Assembly: GCF_004349265.1 (NCBI RefSeq)
Contig: NZ_SMFL01000017.1
Span: forward strand, 62,001 to 126,000
DNA: 64,000 nt
Direction: 5' to 3'
From: Dyadobacter psychrotolerans
GTDB taxonomy: Bacteria > Bacteroidota > Bacteroidia > Cytophagales > Spirosomataceae
Shown: piece after piece, positions 27,197-36,156 of the stretch
How positions within the stretch are numbered: position 1 is the stretch's first letter
Layout of the letters: each line of letters begins with the position of its first letter
Made by a program: the position numbers and the translations under genes
Notes under the pieces: generated by a model
Database searches by the model: none
Told to the model about the DNA's origin: nothing
What the model saw: only the letters and a program-made list of their open reading frames with translations

Positions 27197-28645
27197 ATGC
27201 TTACTCTTCTTTTAATACTTTTACCCATTGCAGCCGCTGTTCTCACATTGGCTACCGGTGCACGCATTGCCAAACAGGTTGCGTTAATCGGAGGTCTTGC
27301 CGAATTGGGACTTGCGGTTTTTACCTGGTCACAGTTTGATCCGTCCGCCGGATCTCAGTTTGGATTTAAATATCAATGGCTTGCTTCTGCCGGCATTTCC
27401 TTTGCCGGAGGAATTGATGGAATCAGCATGGTGCTGGTTTTACTTACCGCATTTCTGGTACCGTTTATTATTCTTTCCGCATTTGGTCATGATTATAAAA
27501 ACAGTGCTACCTTTTATTCTCTGATCCTTTTCATGGAAGCGGCACTGATTGGTGTCTTTACGGCAACGGATGCATTCCTGTTCTACCTGTTCTTTGAAGC
27601 TGCGCTGATTCCTGTTTATTTTCTTGCTGCTGTCTGGGGCGGAGAAAACAGAGCGAAAGTTACTTTTAAGTTCTTCATCTACACCATGTTCGGAAGTCTG
27701 TTCATGCTTGTGGCCCTGGTATTCCTGTATTACAAAACACCGGGTACGCATACATCAGAACTCACTGCATTTTACGATCTTCAGCTAAGCGCACAATCTC
27801 AAGGATTTATCTTCTGGGCGTTTTTTATTGCCTTTGCTATCAAAATGCCTTTGTTCCCATTCCACACCTGGCAGCCTGACACTTATACCGAATCGCCAAC
27901 ACAGGCTACAATGCTGCTTTCAGGAATTATGTTAAAAATGGGAGTTTACGGTTTAATCCGCTTGCTTTTGCCTATTGTTCCATTAGGTGTTGAAACCTGG
28001 GGACTTCTGGCTGTGATACTATCTGTGATTGGAATTATTTATGGTTCAATCATCGCGATACAGCAGCGTGATATGAAAAGGCTAGTAGCCTACTCTTCAT
28101 TTGCACACGTTGGATTAATGTCAGCAGGTGTTTTTTCTTCCTCTGCGAATGGATTACAGGGAGCGATGGTTCAGATGCTTGCCCACGGAATAAATGTGGT
28201 AGGCATGTTTTACATCGTTGATTTGATTTATACAAGAACCAAAACGCGTTATCTGGATCAATTGGGTGGAATATCACAGACATCACCGAAGTTCAGTATT
28301 TATTTTATGATACTGCTTCTGGGAAGTGTGGCGTTGCCGCTGACAAATGGATTTGTAGGTGAATTCCTGCTTCTTTCCGGCGTATTCAACTACAATGCCT
28401 GGCTTGGTGCCATCGCAGGTGTAACAATCATTTTGGGTTCGGTTTACATGCTTCGTTTGTACCAAAAATCTATGTTCGGACCAAAATCCAACTGGGTGGA
28501 AGGTTTTAAAGATCTTTCTGTAACCGAAAGTGCGGTCCTGATCCCATTGGTTATTATGGTTTTCTGGATAGGTATTTATCCAAATACTTTCCTTAAAATA
28601 TCAGAGCCTGCCGTGAATCAGATTTTACAGATTATAACGCATTAA
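27197..28645 (+). CDS. nuoM: NADH-quinone oxidoreductase subunit M
   Basis: Second antiporter-like complex I subunit, 482 residues, about 14 transmembrane helices. Visible motifs are FFEAALIPVYFLAAVWGG, KMPLFPFHTWQPDTYTESPTQATMLL (split by helix turns) and FAHVGLMSAGVFS. The conserved Glu of the first motif and the Lys of the second are the proton-channel residues. Begins 45 bp after nuoL. Confidence 0.97.
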   Translation: MLTLLLILLPIAAAVLTLATGARIAKQVALIGGLAELGLAVFTWSQFDPSAGSQFGFKYQWLASAGISFAGGIDGISMVLVLLTAFLVPFIILSAFGHDYKNSATFYSLILFMEAALIGVFTATDAFLFYLFFEAALIPVYFLAAVWGGENRAKVTFKFFIYTMFGSLFMLVALVFLYYKTPGTHTSELTAFYDLQLSAQSQGFIFWAFFIAFAIKMPLFPFHTWQPDTYTESPTQATMLLSGIMLKMGVYGLIRLLLPIVPLGVETWGLLAVILSVIGIIYGSIIAIQQRDMKRLVAYSSFAHVGLMSAGVFSSSANGLQGAMVQMLAHGINVVGMFYIVDLIYTRTKTRYLDQLGGISQTSPKFSIYFMILLLGSVALPLTNGFVGEFLLLSGVFNYNAWLGAIAGVTIILGSVYMLRLYQKSMFGPKSNWVEGFKDLSVTESAVLIPLVIMVFWIGIYPNTFLKISEPAVNQILQIITH

Positions 28646-28747
28646 GTCCGTAAACCGGTAAAATTAACAATCATTACAGCAGGGTGCCGAAAGCTGACAG
28701 CCGGAAGCCAATAGCTATTAACAGTGACTAACGATAATAAGTAATAT

Positions 28748-30145
28748 ATGTATCCCATTGTATTGTTGTCAGTTTTTGGAATCGTAGCGCTCTTTTTGGG
28801 GTTCTCGAAATCTAAAAATATCCTTCTTCCTTCTACATTACTTTTTCTGGCCATCGCATTGGCGGGAAACTTTTACGAATGGAACAAGGGGCCATTGCTG
28901 TATTTCTATGACATGTTCCGGGTTGACAACCTAACGCTTGCATTTAATGGAATCGTACTCATTTCTGCTTTTATGATCGTTGCTATTTCCGGAGGTTTTC
29001 AGGACAATGCCGATTCGGAGCCCGCTGAATATTATGGTTTGATGCTGTTCTCGCTGGTCGGAGCGATCATGATGATAGGTTTTGAGCATTTGATCATGTT
29101 ATTTCTGGGTGTGGAAATTTTATCCGTCGCTATGTATGTGCTTACAGGGAGTAACAAAAGAAACCTCCGCTCTAATGAGGCTGCGCTGAAATACTTTTTG
29201 ATGGGTGCTTTCGCAACGGGCTTCATGCTTTTCGGTATGGCTTTGCTTTACGGCGCAACGGGTTCTTTCGATCTTTCCCATATTCAATCCTTCGTTACAA
29301 CCACACATGCCGGTGCCCCTTCTTACATACTGTATGCAGGTTTATTACTGCTTTTGATCGGTATGTTGTTTAAGGTATCAGCTGCTCCCTTCCATTTCTG
29401 GACGCCGGATGTTTACGAAGGGGCACCAACGATTTTTACAACATTTATGTCAACCATCGTAAAAACCGCCGGATTCGCTGCTATTTACAGATTGCTTGAA
29501 CATTCCTTCTCCGGTATTTACAGTTTCTGGTGGATTGTTATCGCAGCCATTGCTGTACTCACTTTACTTGTTGGAAACATCGGTGCAACAAGCCAGAATA
29601 GTTTTAAAAGAATGCTGGCTTACTCAGGTATATCGCATGCAGGTTATCTGCTCATTGCCATTACTGCGATGTCAAAGCCTTCGCAAAACGCAATTGTCTT
29701 TTATTCTCTTGCCTACTCATTATCTACAATCTGCGCCTTCGGTATTTTGATGCTGGTTTCAAAAGAAAAAACGGTGGAAGGCCAACCCGACGAGCGTTAC
29801 GAAGCATTCAACGGTTTGGCTAAAAACAATCCTTTTCTTGCCTTTGTACTTACTGTTTCCATGCTGTCACTGGCAGGGATTCCGTTAACAGCTGGTTTCT
29901 GGGGTAAATTTTTCATATTCACCAGCGCGGCGGACAGAGGTATCATCTGGATTACGGTAGTTGCCGTTTTAATGTCCACAGTTGGAATTTACTACTATTT
30001 CCGCGTGATCATTGCTTCTTATCTGCGGGAAGGAAATGTGGACGCAATACGCGTTGCACCTTTTTATAAAGTAATACTTGTTTTGGCTACATTCCTTACA
30101 CTGCTTTTTGGTTTGGCACCTGGAATTTTAGAAGGCATCATATAA
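28748..30145 (+). CDS. nuoN: NADH-quinone oxidoreductase subunit N
   Basis: Third antiporter-like complex I subunit, 465 residues. It has the conserved FKVSAAPFHFWTPDVYEGAP with its Lys, LGVEILSVAMYVLTG with its Glu, and SGISHAGYLLIAITAM. It is the last gene of the nuo group and is followed by a strong terminator. The 102-bp gap after nuoM holds a degenerate low-complexity stretch of GCCGAAAGC-like words. Confidence 0.97.
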   Translation: MYPIVLLSVFGIVALFLGFSKSKNILLPSTLLFLAIALAGNFYEWNKGPLLYFYDMFRVDNLTLAFNGIVLISAFMIVAISGGFQDNADSEPAEYYGLMLFSLVGAIMMIGFEHLIMLFLGVEILSVAMYVLTGSNKRNLRSNEAALKYFLMGAFATGFMLFGMALLYGATGSFDLSHIQSFVTTTHAGAPSYILYAGLLLLLIGMLFKVSAAPFHFWTPDVYEGAPTIFTTFMSTIVKTAGFAAIYRLLEHSFSGIYSFWWIVIAAIAVLTLLVGNIGATSQNSFKRMLAYSGISHAGYLLIAITAMSKPSQNAIVFYSLAYSLSTICAFGILMLVSKEKTVEGQPDERYEAFNGLAKNNPFLAFVLTVSMLSLAGIPLTAGFWGKFFIFTSAADRGIIWITVVAVLMSTVGIYYYFRVIIASYLREGNVDAIRVAPFYKVILVLATFLTLLFGLAPGILEGII

Positions 30146-30167
30146 ATCCGATTTTACTTCGGGAGGG

Positions 30168-30198
30168 AAGAGCTGCACATTGTGTGGCTCTTTTTTTG
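30168..30198 (+). terminator. terminator of nuoKLMN
   Basis: An 11-bp stem with two G-U pairs (30168-30178 with 30182-30192) and a 3-nt loop is followed by a T7 tract. Confidence 0.8.
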
Positions 30199-30296
30199 TT
30201 ACCTAATTTCCAAAACGGCGTATGTAATATAGCAACTCAAATCTGGGTCTGGAAACTCATATTTTATCCTTCATCGATACACCTAAACTATTGAAT

Positions 30297-31385
30297 ATGG
30301 AACGATTACTTATCCGCGAAAGAATAATTCTGGATACCAAAAACATTAGTAAACACATCAAAGATAAGCGCATTCTGGTAACCGGTGCTGCCGGATCTAT
30401 CGGACGCGAATTGGTAAGGCATATTCTGAGTTATGATCCGGCAAGTCTTTGTCTTGTAGATCAATCTGAGCTGGGTATGTTCAACCTGATGAGTGAACTT
30501 GGAAAACAGGACCATATCCAATACGAGTTGATGGATATCACAAATAAGGAAACGCTTGAACGTTTAATATCTCAAATAAAACCACAGATCATATTTCACA
30601 CCGCCGCCTACAAACATGTGCCTCTCCTCGAAAGTCAGCCACATGCTGCTGTTGAAAATAATACATTCGCTACACATGCCCTTGCAGACCTTTCGGTTGT
30701 TTACGGAGTAGAACAATTTATATTTATTTCTACGGATAAAGCTGTCAATCCGGAAAATGTGATGGGAATTACAAAACGGCTATCTGAGTTATATCTGCAG
30801 CGTATTAATGAGGAGCAATCGGTTACCCGGTTTATCATCACCCGATTTGGCAATGTAATGGGTTCAACAGGATCTGTTTGTTTTACTTTTGTGGAACAGA
30901 TTCTGGACGGTGGACCGGTAACTGTAACACATCCGCAAGTTTCGCGATATCTTATAACACGTTACGAAGCTTCCCAACTTGTGCTGGAAGCCGCCGCAGT
31001 CGGTCTTGGTGGTGAGATTTTTTTATTTGACATGGGTAAGCGCGTATCAATTTTAGACCTGGCAAACAGAATGATCAAGCGTTATGCCATGGGAAAAAAC
31101 ATTGAAATAAAGTTCACCGGCCTGCGTGAAGGAGAAAAACTGCACGAAGAACTTGTTTACAAAGATGAAGAGGTCTTCACCACAAGCCAGCCCAAACTTA
31201 GAATTGCAAAGCAAAAACCAGGCTTACAATTTAATATTCGTGATAAAATAGGAGCACTTAAAAATGCCATGAAGGACAAAAATAAGGACCAGCTTTTGCT
31301 GATCCTGAAAAATTTGTTGAAAGACGATAATGAAAAAGCAGAAATAGTCACAGACGTTATTTCGTCCGTTTCAACTACTCACTAA
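30297..31385 (+). CDS. FlaA1/CapD-type nucleotide-sugar 4,6-dehydratase, soluble form
   Basis: Extended-SDR enzyme of the polysaccharide biosynthesis family, likely a UDP-HexNAc 4,6-dehydratase, 362 residues from the ATG at 30297. The Rossmann motif is VTGAAGSIGREL. The active site has STDKAVNPENVMGITKRLSE, where Met takes the place of the usual SDR catalytic Tyr, as in FlaA1 and PglF. Further family features are ITRFGNVMGSTGSV and GLREGEKLHEELVY. It lacks the four-helix membrane domain of CapD/WbpM/PglF, so it is cytoplasmic. No sugar aminotransferase, glycosyltransferase or other capsule gene is adjacent. The stop overlaps the convergent SDR gene by 11 bp. Confidence 0.88.
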   Translation: MERLLIRERIILDTKNISKHIKDKRILVTGAAGSIGRELVRHILSYDPASLCLVDQSELGMFNLMSELGKQDHIQYELMDITNKETLERLISQIKPQIIFHTAAYKHVPLLESQPHAAVENNTFATHALADLSVVYGVEQFIFISTDKAVNPENVMGITKRLSELYLQRINEEQSVTRFIITRFGNVMGSTGSVCFTFVEQILDGGPVTVTHPQVSRYLITRYEASQLVLEAAAVGLGGEIFLFDMGKRVSILDLANRMIKRYAMGKNIEIKFTGLREGEKLHEELVYKDEEVFTTSQPKLRIAKQKPGLQFNIRDKIGALKNAMKDKNKDQLLLILKNLLKDDNEKAEIVTDVISSVSTTH

Positions 31386-32160
31386 TCGCACGATCAAGAT
31401 GAACATATCCTCCGTCTACGTGAATGAGCTGACCGGTTGTATGGCTTGATCTGGGCGAAAGCAGAAACGCCGTCATATTGGCAATTTCCTCGGCAGTAGT
31501 CATCCGGTTTTCCAATGGAATCTTACTCACGATCGATGCCAGTTTTTCTTCCGGATTTGGAAGCGTGCGAATCCATTTTTCATACAAAGGCGTGTAACAT
31601 TCTGCCACAATGATTGCGTTAACCCGGATTCCATAAGGCAGGAGCTCAACAGCCCATTCCCTGGTCAGGGCATTTCTCCCTCCATTGGCAGCTGCATAAG
31701 CAGAAGTTCCGCCCTGTCCGGTTTCCGCCGTTTTTGAACCAATATTTAAAATAGCCCCCTTCGATTCCTTTAATGCCGGAAGTGCATGATGTACGATTAA
31801 ATAATAGTGTATCAGGTTGCTGTGCAGGCTTTGGATAAATTTTTCATAGTTCCCGCTTTCCAGGCCAACTCCGTCATTGACCCCGGCGTTATTGACGACC
31901 CCTTCAATCCTGCCAAACAGGCTCAAAACTTCCTGAACCACTTTTTCACATTCTTCAGGTTTTGATAACTCTCCTGTTACCTGGTAAACTTTCAGCCCCT
32001 CTGTATCAAGAGTGTCCACAGCTTCCAGGTTATCCGGTTCATTCCGGCCGACGATAACCGGTATAGCGCCTTCTTTTGCAAGCACCTCCACAATCCCACG
32101 GCCAATGCCTTTTGCACCACCCGTGACAATAATAACTTTATCTTTTAAGAGTAAATCCAT
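31375..32160 (-). CDS. short-chain dehydrogenase/reductase
   Basis: Classical SDR, 261 residues from the ATG at 32160 (MDLLLKDKVIIVTGG). Features in order: TGGAKGIGRGIVEVLAKEG (NAD(P)-binding), NNAGVNDGVG, the catalytic Ser in LNIGSKTAETGQGGTSAYAA with Tyr four residues before the end of that segment, and the C-terminal TGQLIHVDGG. The position of the usual catalytic Lys is occupied by Gly-Gly-Arg (AAANGGRNALTREW), so the Y-x-x-x-K motif appears as YAAANGG, an unexpected change. Activity therefore needs care. The nearest named relatives are L-fucose and related sugar dehydrogenases; substrate unknown. Confidence 0.82.
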   Translation of the reverse strand: MDLLLKDKVIIVTGGAKGIGRGIVEVLAKEGAIPVIVGRNEPDNLEAVDTLDTEGLKVYQVTGELSKPEECEKVVQEVLSLFGRIEGVVNNAGVNDGVGLESGNYEKFIQSLHSNLIHYYLIVHHALPALKESKGAILNIGSKTAETGQGGTSAYAAANGGRNALTREWAVELLPYGIRVNAIIVAECYTPLYEKWIRTLPNPEEKLASIVSKIPLENRMTTAEEIANMTAFLLSPRSSHTTGQLIHVDGGYVHLDRAISE

Positions 32161-32614
32161 GTGCAATGATGATTCTAATATAATTCTAATCTAAATAACA
32201 GGTTAAATAATTCCTTTTTTCGGTTATACAATGTAGAAGTTGTTTGATCTCGTTTATAATGATTATGTACAAGCCTCAATTTATAACATATTCATCTATT
32301 CGTATCAAATGAAGGCGGGGGCCAATCTTTTTTACCCTTCATAAAGAGAGGAATTATCAAATGATTAACAATTGGTTTGAATAAACATAATTGTAACATT
32401 CAATGTTAATCATCTATTAATTGATCTAAAAATATAATATTTACAAGAAAATAAAATCAGGTTTATTACCTCAGGCTCTTTTTCAATCAAAAAAAATAGC
32501 TAGTTTTGTATAATGGCAAAATGGTGCACTAGTTTCTTTGATGCGTTATAATCGGATTTTAAACACTATTTCATTTACATCTCCATAATAATACTCAAAC
32601 CCAACACCAACAGA
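32161..32614. other. 454-bp AT-rich intergenic region without a gene
   Basis: No convincing coding frame or RNA gene was found between the divergent SDR and hydrolase genes. TAGTTTTG at 32501-32508 fits the TAnnTTTG -7 box for the hydrolase gene, with a leader of about 100 nt. The rest is AT-rich with no long repeat. Confidence 0.4.
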
Positions 32615-33388
32615 ATGAAATACTCAGTACATGCAGAAGGCAAGTTTCAATTTATCGATGAGGGAAAAGGCGAAACATTATTGCTTTTACATGGCCTTTT
32701 CGGTGCTTTAAGTAACTGGGACGGTATTATTGATAATTTTTCTGACCGTTACCGCGTCATTATTCCATTACTTCCAATATATGAACTGCCTCCCCGTGAA
32801 GCAGGTTTAGAAGCACTTCTTGCATTTCTGGAAGAGTTTGTAGCCTTTAAAAATCTCAATAATGTAACCGTTATTGGTAATTCACTTGGTGGCCATATCG
32901 GTTTGTTATATACTTTAAAAAATCAGGAAAACGTTCACAAACTTGTGCTTACCGGTAGTTCCGGCCTGTTTGAAAATTCAATGGGCGGTTCATTTCCAAA
33001 AAGAGGAAGCTACGACTACATACGCGAAAGGGTTGCTTACACGTTTTATGATCCCGAAGTGGCTACCAAAGATCTGATCGACGAAGTATTCGAAACGACT
33101 TCAAGTATCCCCAAATGTATGAGTATTGTGGGAATTGCCAAGTCTGCACAGCGACATAATCTTGCAAAAGATCTGCACGAAATTAAAGTACCGACTTTGC
33201 TTGTATGGGGTTTAAATGATACGATTACACCACCTCATGTGGGTTATGAATTCAACCGTTTGATAGCTGATTCGGAATTACATTTCATAGATAAGTGCTG
33301 TCATGCGCCGATGATGGAACATCCGCACGAATTTAACGTTATACTGGAAAGCTTTTTAGAAAAACATGTTTCTGTTCAGGTAGCATAA
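32615..33388 (+). CDS. alpha/beta-fold hydrolase
   Basis: Cytoplasmic alpha/beta hydrolase, 257 residues with no signal peptide. The oxyanion segment is LLLHGLFGALSNWDG. The nucleophile is Ser in VIGNSLGGHIGLL; Asp is in WGLNDTITPPHV and His in DKCCHAPMMEHPHEF. This is the general esterase/MhpC-like layout and a substrate cannot be named. Similar genes are common next to core genes in Cytophagales. The gene ends in a good terminator and stands alone. Confidence 0.88.
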   Translation: MKYSVHAEGKFQFIDEGKGETLLLLHGLFGALSNWDGIIDNFSDRYRVIIPLLPIYELPPREAGLEALLAFLEEFVAFKNLNNVTVIGNSLGGHIGLLYTLKNQENVHKLVLTGSSGLFENSMGGSFPKRGSYDYIRERVAYTFYDPEVATKDLIDEVFETTSSIPKCMSIVGIAKSAQRHNLAKDLHEIKVPTLLVWGLNDTITPPHVGYEFNRLIADSELHFIDKCCHAPMMEHPHEFNVILESFLEKHVSVQVA

Positions 33389-33392
33389 TTTT

Positions 33393-33418
33393 AAAGAGCC
33401 ATAAATGGCTCTTTTGTT
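33393..33418 (+). terminator. terminator of the alpha/beta hydrolase gene
   Basis: A 9-bp perfect stem AAAGAGCCA/TGGCTCTTT (33393-33401 with 33406-33414), 4-nt loop, followed by TTGTTTTTT-rich sequence. Confidence 0.8.
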
Positions 33419-33447
33419 TTTTAAGGAGTTTTGTTTTTTTAATGAAA

Positions 33448-33479
33448 TTTGACACATACTAAGTTTTTTTATACATTCG
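33448..33479 (+). promoter_or_regulatory. promoter of the CBS-domain protein gene
   Basis: TTTG (33448-33451), a 20-bp spacer and TACATTCG (33472-33479, one mismatch to TAnnTTTG). The ATG at 33499 follows after about 20 nt. Confidence 0.6.
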
Positions 33480-33498
33480 AGAAATTACATCACTAAAT

Positions 33499-34170
33499 AT
33501 GCTGGCTGCTACACTTATAAATCCAATGATCCCTGTACTGAAACTTACCGACACGGTGAGTACGGCACTGGATTGGATGGACGAGTTCCATACCAGTCAG
33601 TTGATTGTAACTGATTCCGGTGTCTACAGAGGAATTGTGTCAGAAGATATTTTATTCGACATCGCCGATACGACCGAGCTGCTCGGCAAAGTGATCATTC
33701 AGCACAAAGACATTTTTGCTTCTGAAGATCAGCACCCTTATGAATTGCTAAGATTGGTAAATCAGTTTGGTTTATTAATTATCCCTGTTGTCCATGACGG
33801 TAAAGTTCTTTCGGGAAGTATTCTGGTAAGTGACCTGGTAGAACATTTTGTGAATGAATTAGGCGTTCAGGAAAAAGGTGCAGTTATTGTTTTGAAAATT
33901 GCCGAGAGGGATTATTCTCTCGCCGAAATAAGCCGGCTGATCGAATCAAATGGTACGCGGGTACTTAGCAGTTACTATTCATCTTCTGAATCGGCGCATC
34001 CGCTGCAGGAATCGCGGCTTACTTTAAAACTGAACCGCACGCATATTACACCCATTATTGCCACCCTCGAACGGTTCGGTTACGACATTGAAGAGGCTCA
34101 TGCCAATGATCCGATCGAAAGCGTGGACCAGGAAAGGTTGGACATGCTCATGCGTTACCTCGCAACCTAG
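33499..34170 (+). CDS. tandem CBS-domain protein
   Basis: The protein has 223 residues with two CBS domains in the first 125 residues: DEFHTSQLIVTDSGVYRGIV belongs to the first and LVNQFGLLIIPVVHDGKVLS to the second. CBS pairs bind adenosine nucleotides and act as regulatory modules. The C-terminal part (about 130-215) has an ACT-like alternation of strands and helices with GAVIVLKIAERDYSLAEIS, so an ACT-like sensor domain is plausible. It lies directly upstream of nadK, a frequent neighbour in Bacteroidota; a link to NAD(P) or energy status is inference. Confidence 0.85.
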   Translation: MLAATLINPMIPVLKLTDTVSTALDWMDEFHTSQLIVTDSGVYRGIVSEDILFDIADTTELLGKVIIQHKDIFASEDQHPYELLRLVNQFGLLIIPVVHDGKVLSGSILVSDLVEHFVNELGVQEKGAVIVLKIAERDYSLAEISRLIESNGTRVLSSYYSSSESAHPLQESRLTLKLNRTHITPIIATLERFGYDIEEAHANDPIESVDQERLDMLMRYLAT

Positions 34171-34198
34171 TCTATTCCGGCATAAATACTACTGCGTT

Positions 34199-34229
34199 TT
34201 TGAATCGGCACTTTTGTCTTGTATCTTTC
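34199..34229 (+). promoter_or_regulatory. promoter of nadK
   Basis: TTTG (34199-34202), a 19-bp spacer and TATCTTTC (34222-34229, one mismatch to TAnnTTTG) lie about 30 bp upstream of the nadK ATG at 34261. Confidence 0.6.
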
Positions 34230-34260
34230 GGAAGAAACAAGATGATTTACTTTTTCTTTC

Positions 34261-35133
34261 ATGAAAATAGCAATTCACGGACGCAACTTCAATGAGTCCG
34301 CCCGCCCGTTTATTGAAAGTATGTTCAAAGAACTGGCGCGCCGGGAAATTGACGTGCAGCTTTCCCGGGAATTCCGTATTTTCCTTGACCAACAGGGCGT
34401 CGAGCACAAATCCACTTCTGTATACGAAAAGCCTGTCGACCTTTTTGACGCCCGTTTGGTTGTGAGTATGGGTGGTGATGGCACGCTACTCGAAACCATT
34501 TCACATGTAGGTGCAAGACAAATTCCTGCAATTGGTATCAATGTCGGACGCCTCGGCTTTCTGGCAACGGTATCTCCCGAAAGAATTTCAGATATGATTA
34601 CTGCGCTGGATAACGGTCAGTTCCGGATAGATGAAAGAACACTGGTAGCTATAGATAATGTTGACCTCTTCGATGGGCTGAACTTTGGTTTGAATGATTT
34701 TACGATCACCAAAACCGATACTTCTTCGATGATTACCGTGCATACCTATCTTAACGACGAATTCCTGAATTCATATTGGGCGGACGGACTGATAATTTCG
34801 ACACCAACTGGTTCAACAGGATATTCTTTAAGTTGCGGCGGACCGGTTCTTGTTCCGCATTCCCAAAATTTTATTGTAACGCCAATCAGCCCGCACAATC
34901 TTAACGTTCGTCCGCTCGTGGTGGAAGACACTGCGGTTCTGCGCCTGGAAGTTAAAAGCCGAAGTAACAACTTTCTCGTATCTCTGGACGCGCGTTCAAG
35001 AGTGGTCGATGAAAATACCCAGCTTACAATCCGAAAAGCTCATTTCAGGGCGCGATTGATAAAAATGCTTGATGATAGTTTTCTTAACACTTTGCGCAGC
35101 AAATTGTCCTGGGGACTGGATATGCGTAATTAA
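34261..35133 (+). CDS. nadK: NAD kinase
   Basis: Phosphorylates NAD to NADP using ATP or polyphosphate. It has 290 residues, the normal length. The signature GGDGTLLETI with the catalytic Asp is present, then NVGRLGFLATVSPE, NDFTITKTDTSSMI and SGTG-like TPTGSTGYSLSCGGPVL. It lies 11 bp before the dipeptide epimerase gene, so an operon of nadK, epimerase and KBL-like enzyme is likely. Confidence 0.97.
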   Translation: MKIAIHGRNFNESARPFIESMFKELARREIDVQLSREFRIFLDQQGVEHKSTSVYEKPVDLFDARLVVSMGGDGTLLETISHVGARQIPAIGINVGRLGFLATVSPERISDMITALDNGQFRIDERTLVAIDNVDLFDGLNFGLNDFTITKTDTSSMITVHTYLNDEFLNSYWADGLIISTPTGSTGYSLSCGGPVLVPHSQNFIVTPISPHNLNVRPLVVEDTAVLRLEVKSRSNNFLVSLDARSRVVDENTQLTIRKAHFRARLIKMLDDSFLNTLRSKLSWGLDMRN

Positions 35134-35144
35134 CATATATTGAC

Positions 35145-36155
35145 ATGCAGCTCATCTTCCATACTTTTAATCTTCTGCTAAAACACACTTTTACCATCGC
35201 ACACGATTCCCGCGATGTGCAGCCTACGCTTATTGTAGAGCTGAAAGATGGTAATTTTAGCGGCTTTGGTGAAGCGACTTCCAATCCTTATTACGGAGCG
35301 ACGATTGATAAAATGACCCAGTCTCTGGAGGAAGTAAGATCAATAGTGGAAGATCGGCAATTTGCAACTCCGGAAGAACTCTGGCAGGAGACTCACCATG
35401 TTCTTAAAACAAATCCATTTGCCCAATGCGCCCTGGACGAAGCCGCACAGGATTTGTTTGCAAAAAGAAAAAACCTGAAACTGTATGAGAACTGGGGCTT
35501 GTCACCCGACCATAATCCGCTTACCAATTTTACAATTGGCATAGATACGGTTGAGAAAATGGTGGAAAAGATGAAGGAGCTTCCCTGGCCAATTTACAAG
35601 ATAAAACTGGGAACCAACGAAGATCTTCGTATAGTAAAAGAATTAAGACAAAATACCGATGCAAGGTTTCGAGTAGACGCAAATTGCGCCTGGACAGCTG
35701 AGCAAACAATACAATTCGCTCCCGAATTAAAATCGCTTGGCGTTGAATTTATTGAGCAGCCGCTGCCTGCGGAGGATACCGATGGCATGAAAAAAGTTTT
35801 TGCCGAAAGTGCCTTACCTGTACTTGCCGATGAGAGCTGCATCGTGGAGGAAGACGTACTTAAATGCCAGGGATTATTTCATGGTGTCAATATAAAGCTG
35901 ACAAAATGCGGCGGACTTACACCCGCATTGCGAATGATTGCCGAAGCTAAAAATCTGGGCATGAAGACAATGGTCGGCTGTATGACAGAAAGCAGCGTTG
36001 GTATTTCAGCAATTGCACATCTGCTACCGCTGCTTGATTATGTGGATATGGATGGCTCACTCCTGATCAGTAATGACCCTGCCACAGGAATTACCTTCGA
36101 CTTTGGAAAAATCATCTATTCCAAAGAAAATGGAACTGGTGCTGCCTTAAAGTAA
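35145..36155 (+). CDS. enolase-superfamily dipeptide epimerase
   Basis: Probable L-Ala-D/L-Glu-type epimerase of the muconate-cycloisomerase group, 336 residues. The catalytic KxK motif is in WPIYKIKLGTN. Metal ligands are in ARFRVDANCAW (Asp), FIEQPL (Glu) and VLADESCI (Asp), and the second catalytic Lys in NIKLTKCGGL. The C-terminal DMDG fits the Asp-x-Asp specificity element of dipeptide epimerases. The best-known role is recycling of murein tripeptides; other dipeptide specificities exist in Bacteroidota. It lies between nadK and the KBL-like gene, which starts one base after its stop codon. Confidence 0.88.
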   Translation: MQLIFHTFNLLLKHTFTIAHDSRDVQPTLIVELKDGNFSGFGEATSNPYYGATIDKMTQSLEEVRSIVEDRQFATPEELWQETHHVLKTNPFAQCALDEAAQDLFAKRKNLKLYENWGLSPDHNPLTNFTIGIDTVEKMVEKMKELPWPIYKIKLGTNEDLRIVKELRQNTDARFRVDANCAWTAEQTIQFAPELKSLGVEFIEQPLPAEDTDGMKKVFAESALPVLADESCIVEEDVLKCQGLFHGVNIKLTKCGGLTPALRMIAEAKNLGMKTMVGCMTESSVGISAIAHLLPLLDYVDMDGSLLISNDPATGITFDFGKIIYSKENGTGAALK

Positions 36156-36156
36156 A

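Noticed and set aside
28686..28730. GCCGAAAGC-like degenerate repeats between nuoM and nuoN
   Set aside because: Too short and imperfect to be called an element.
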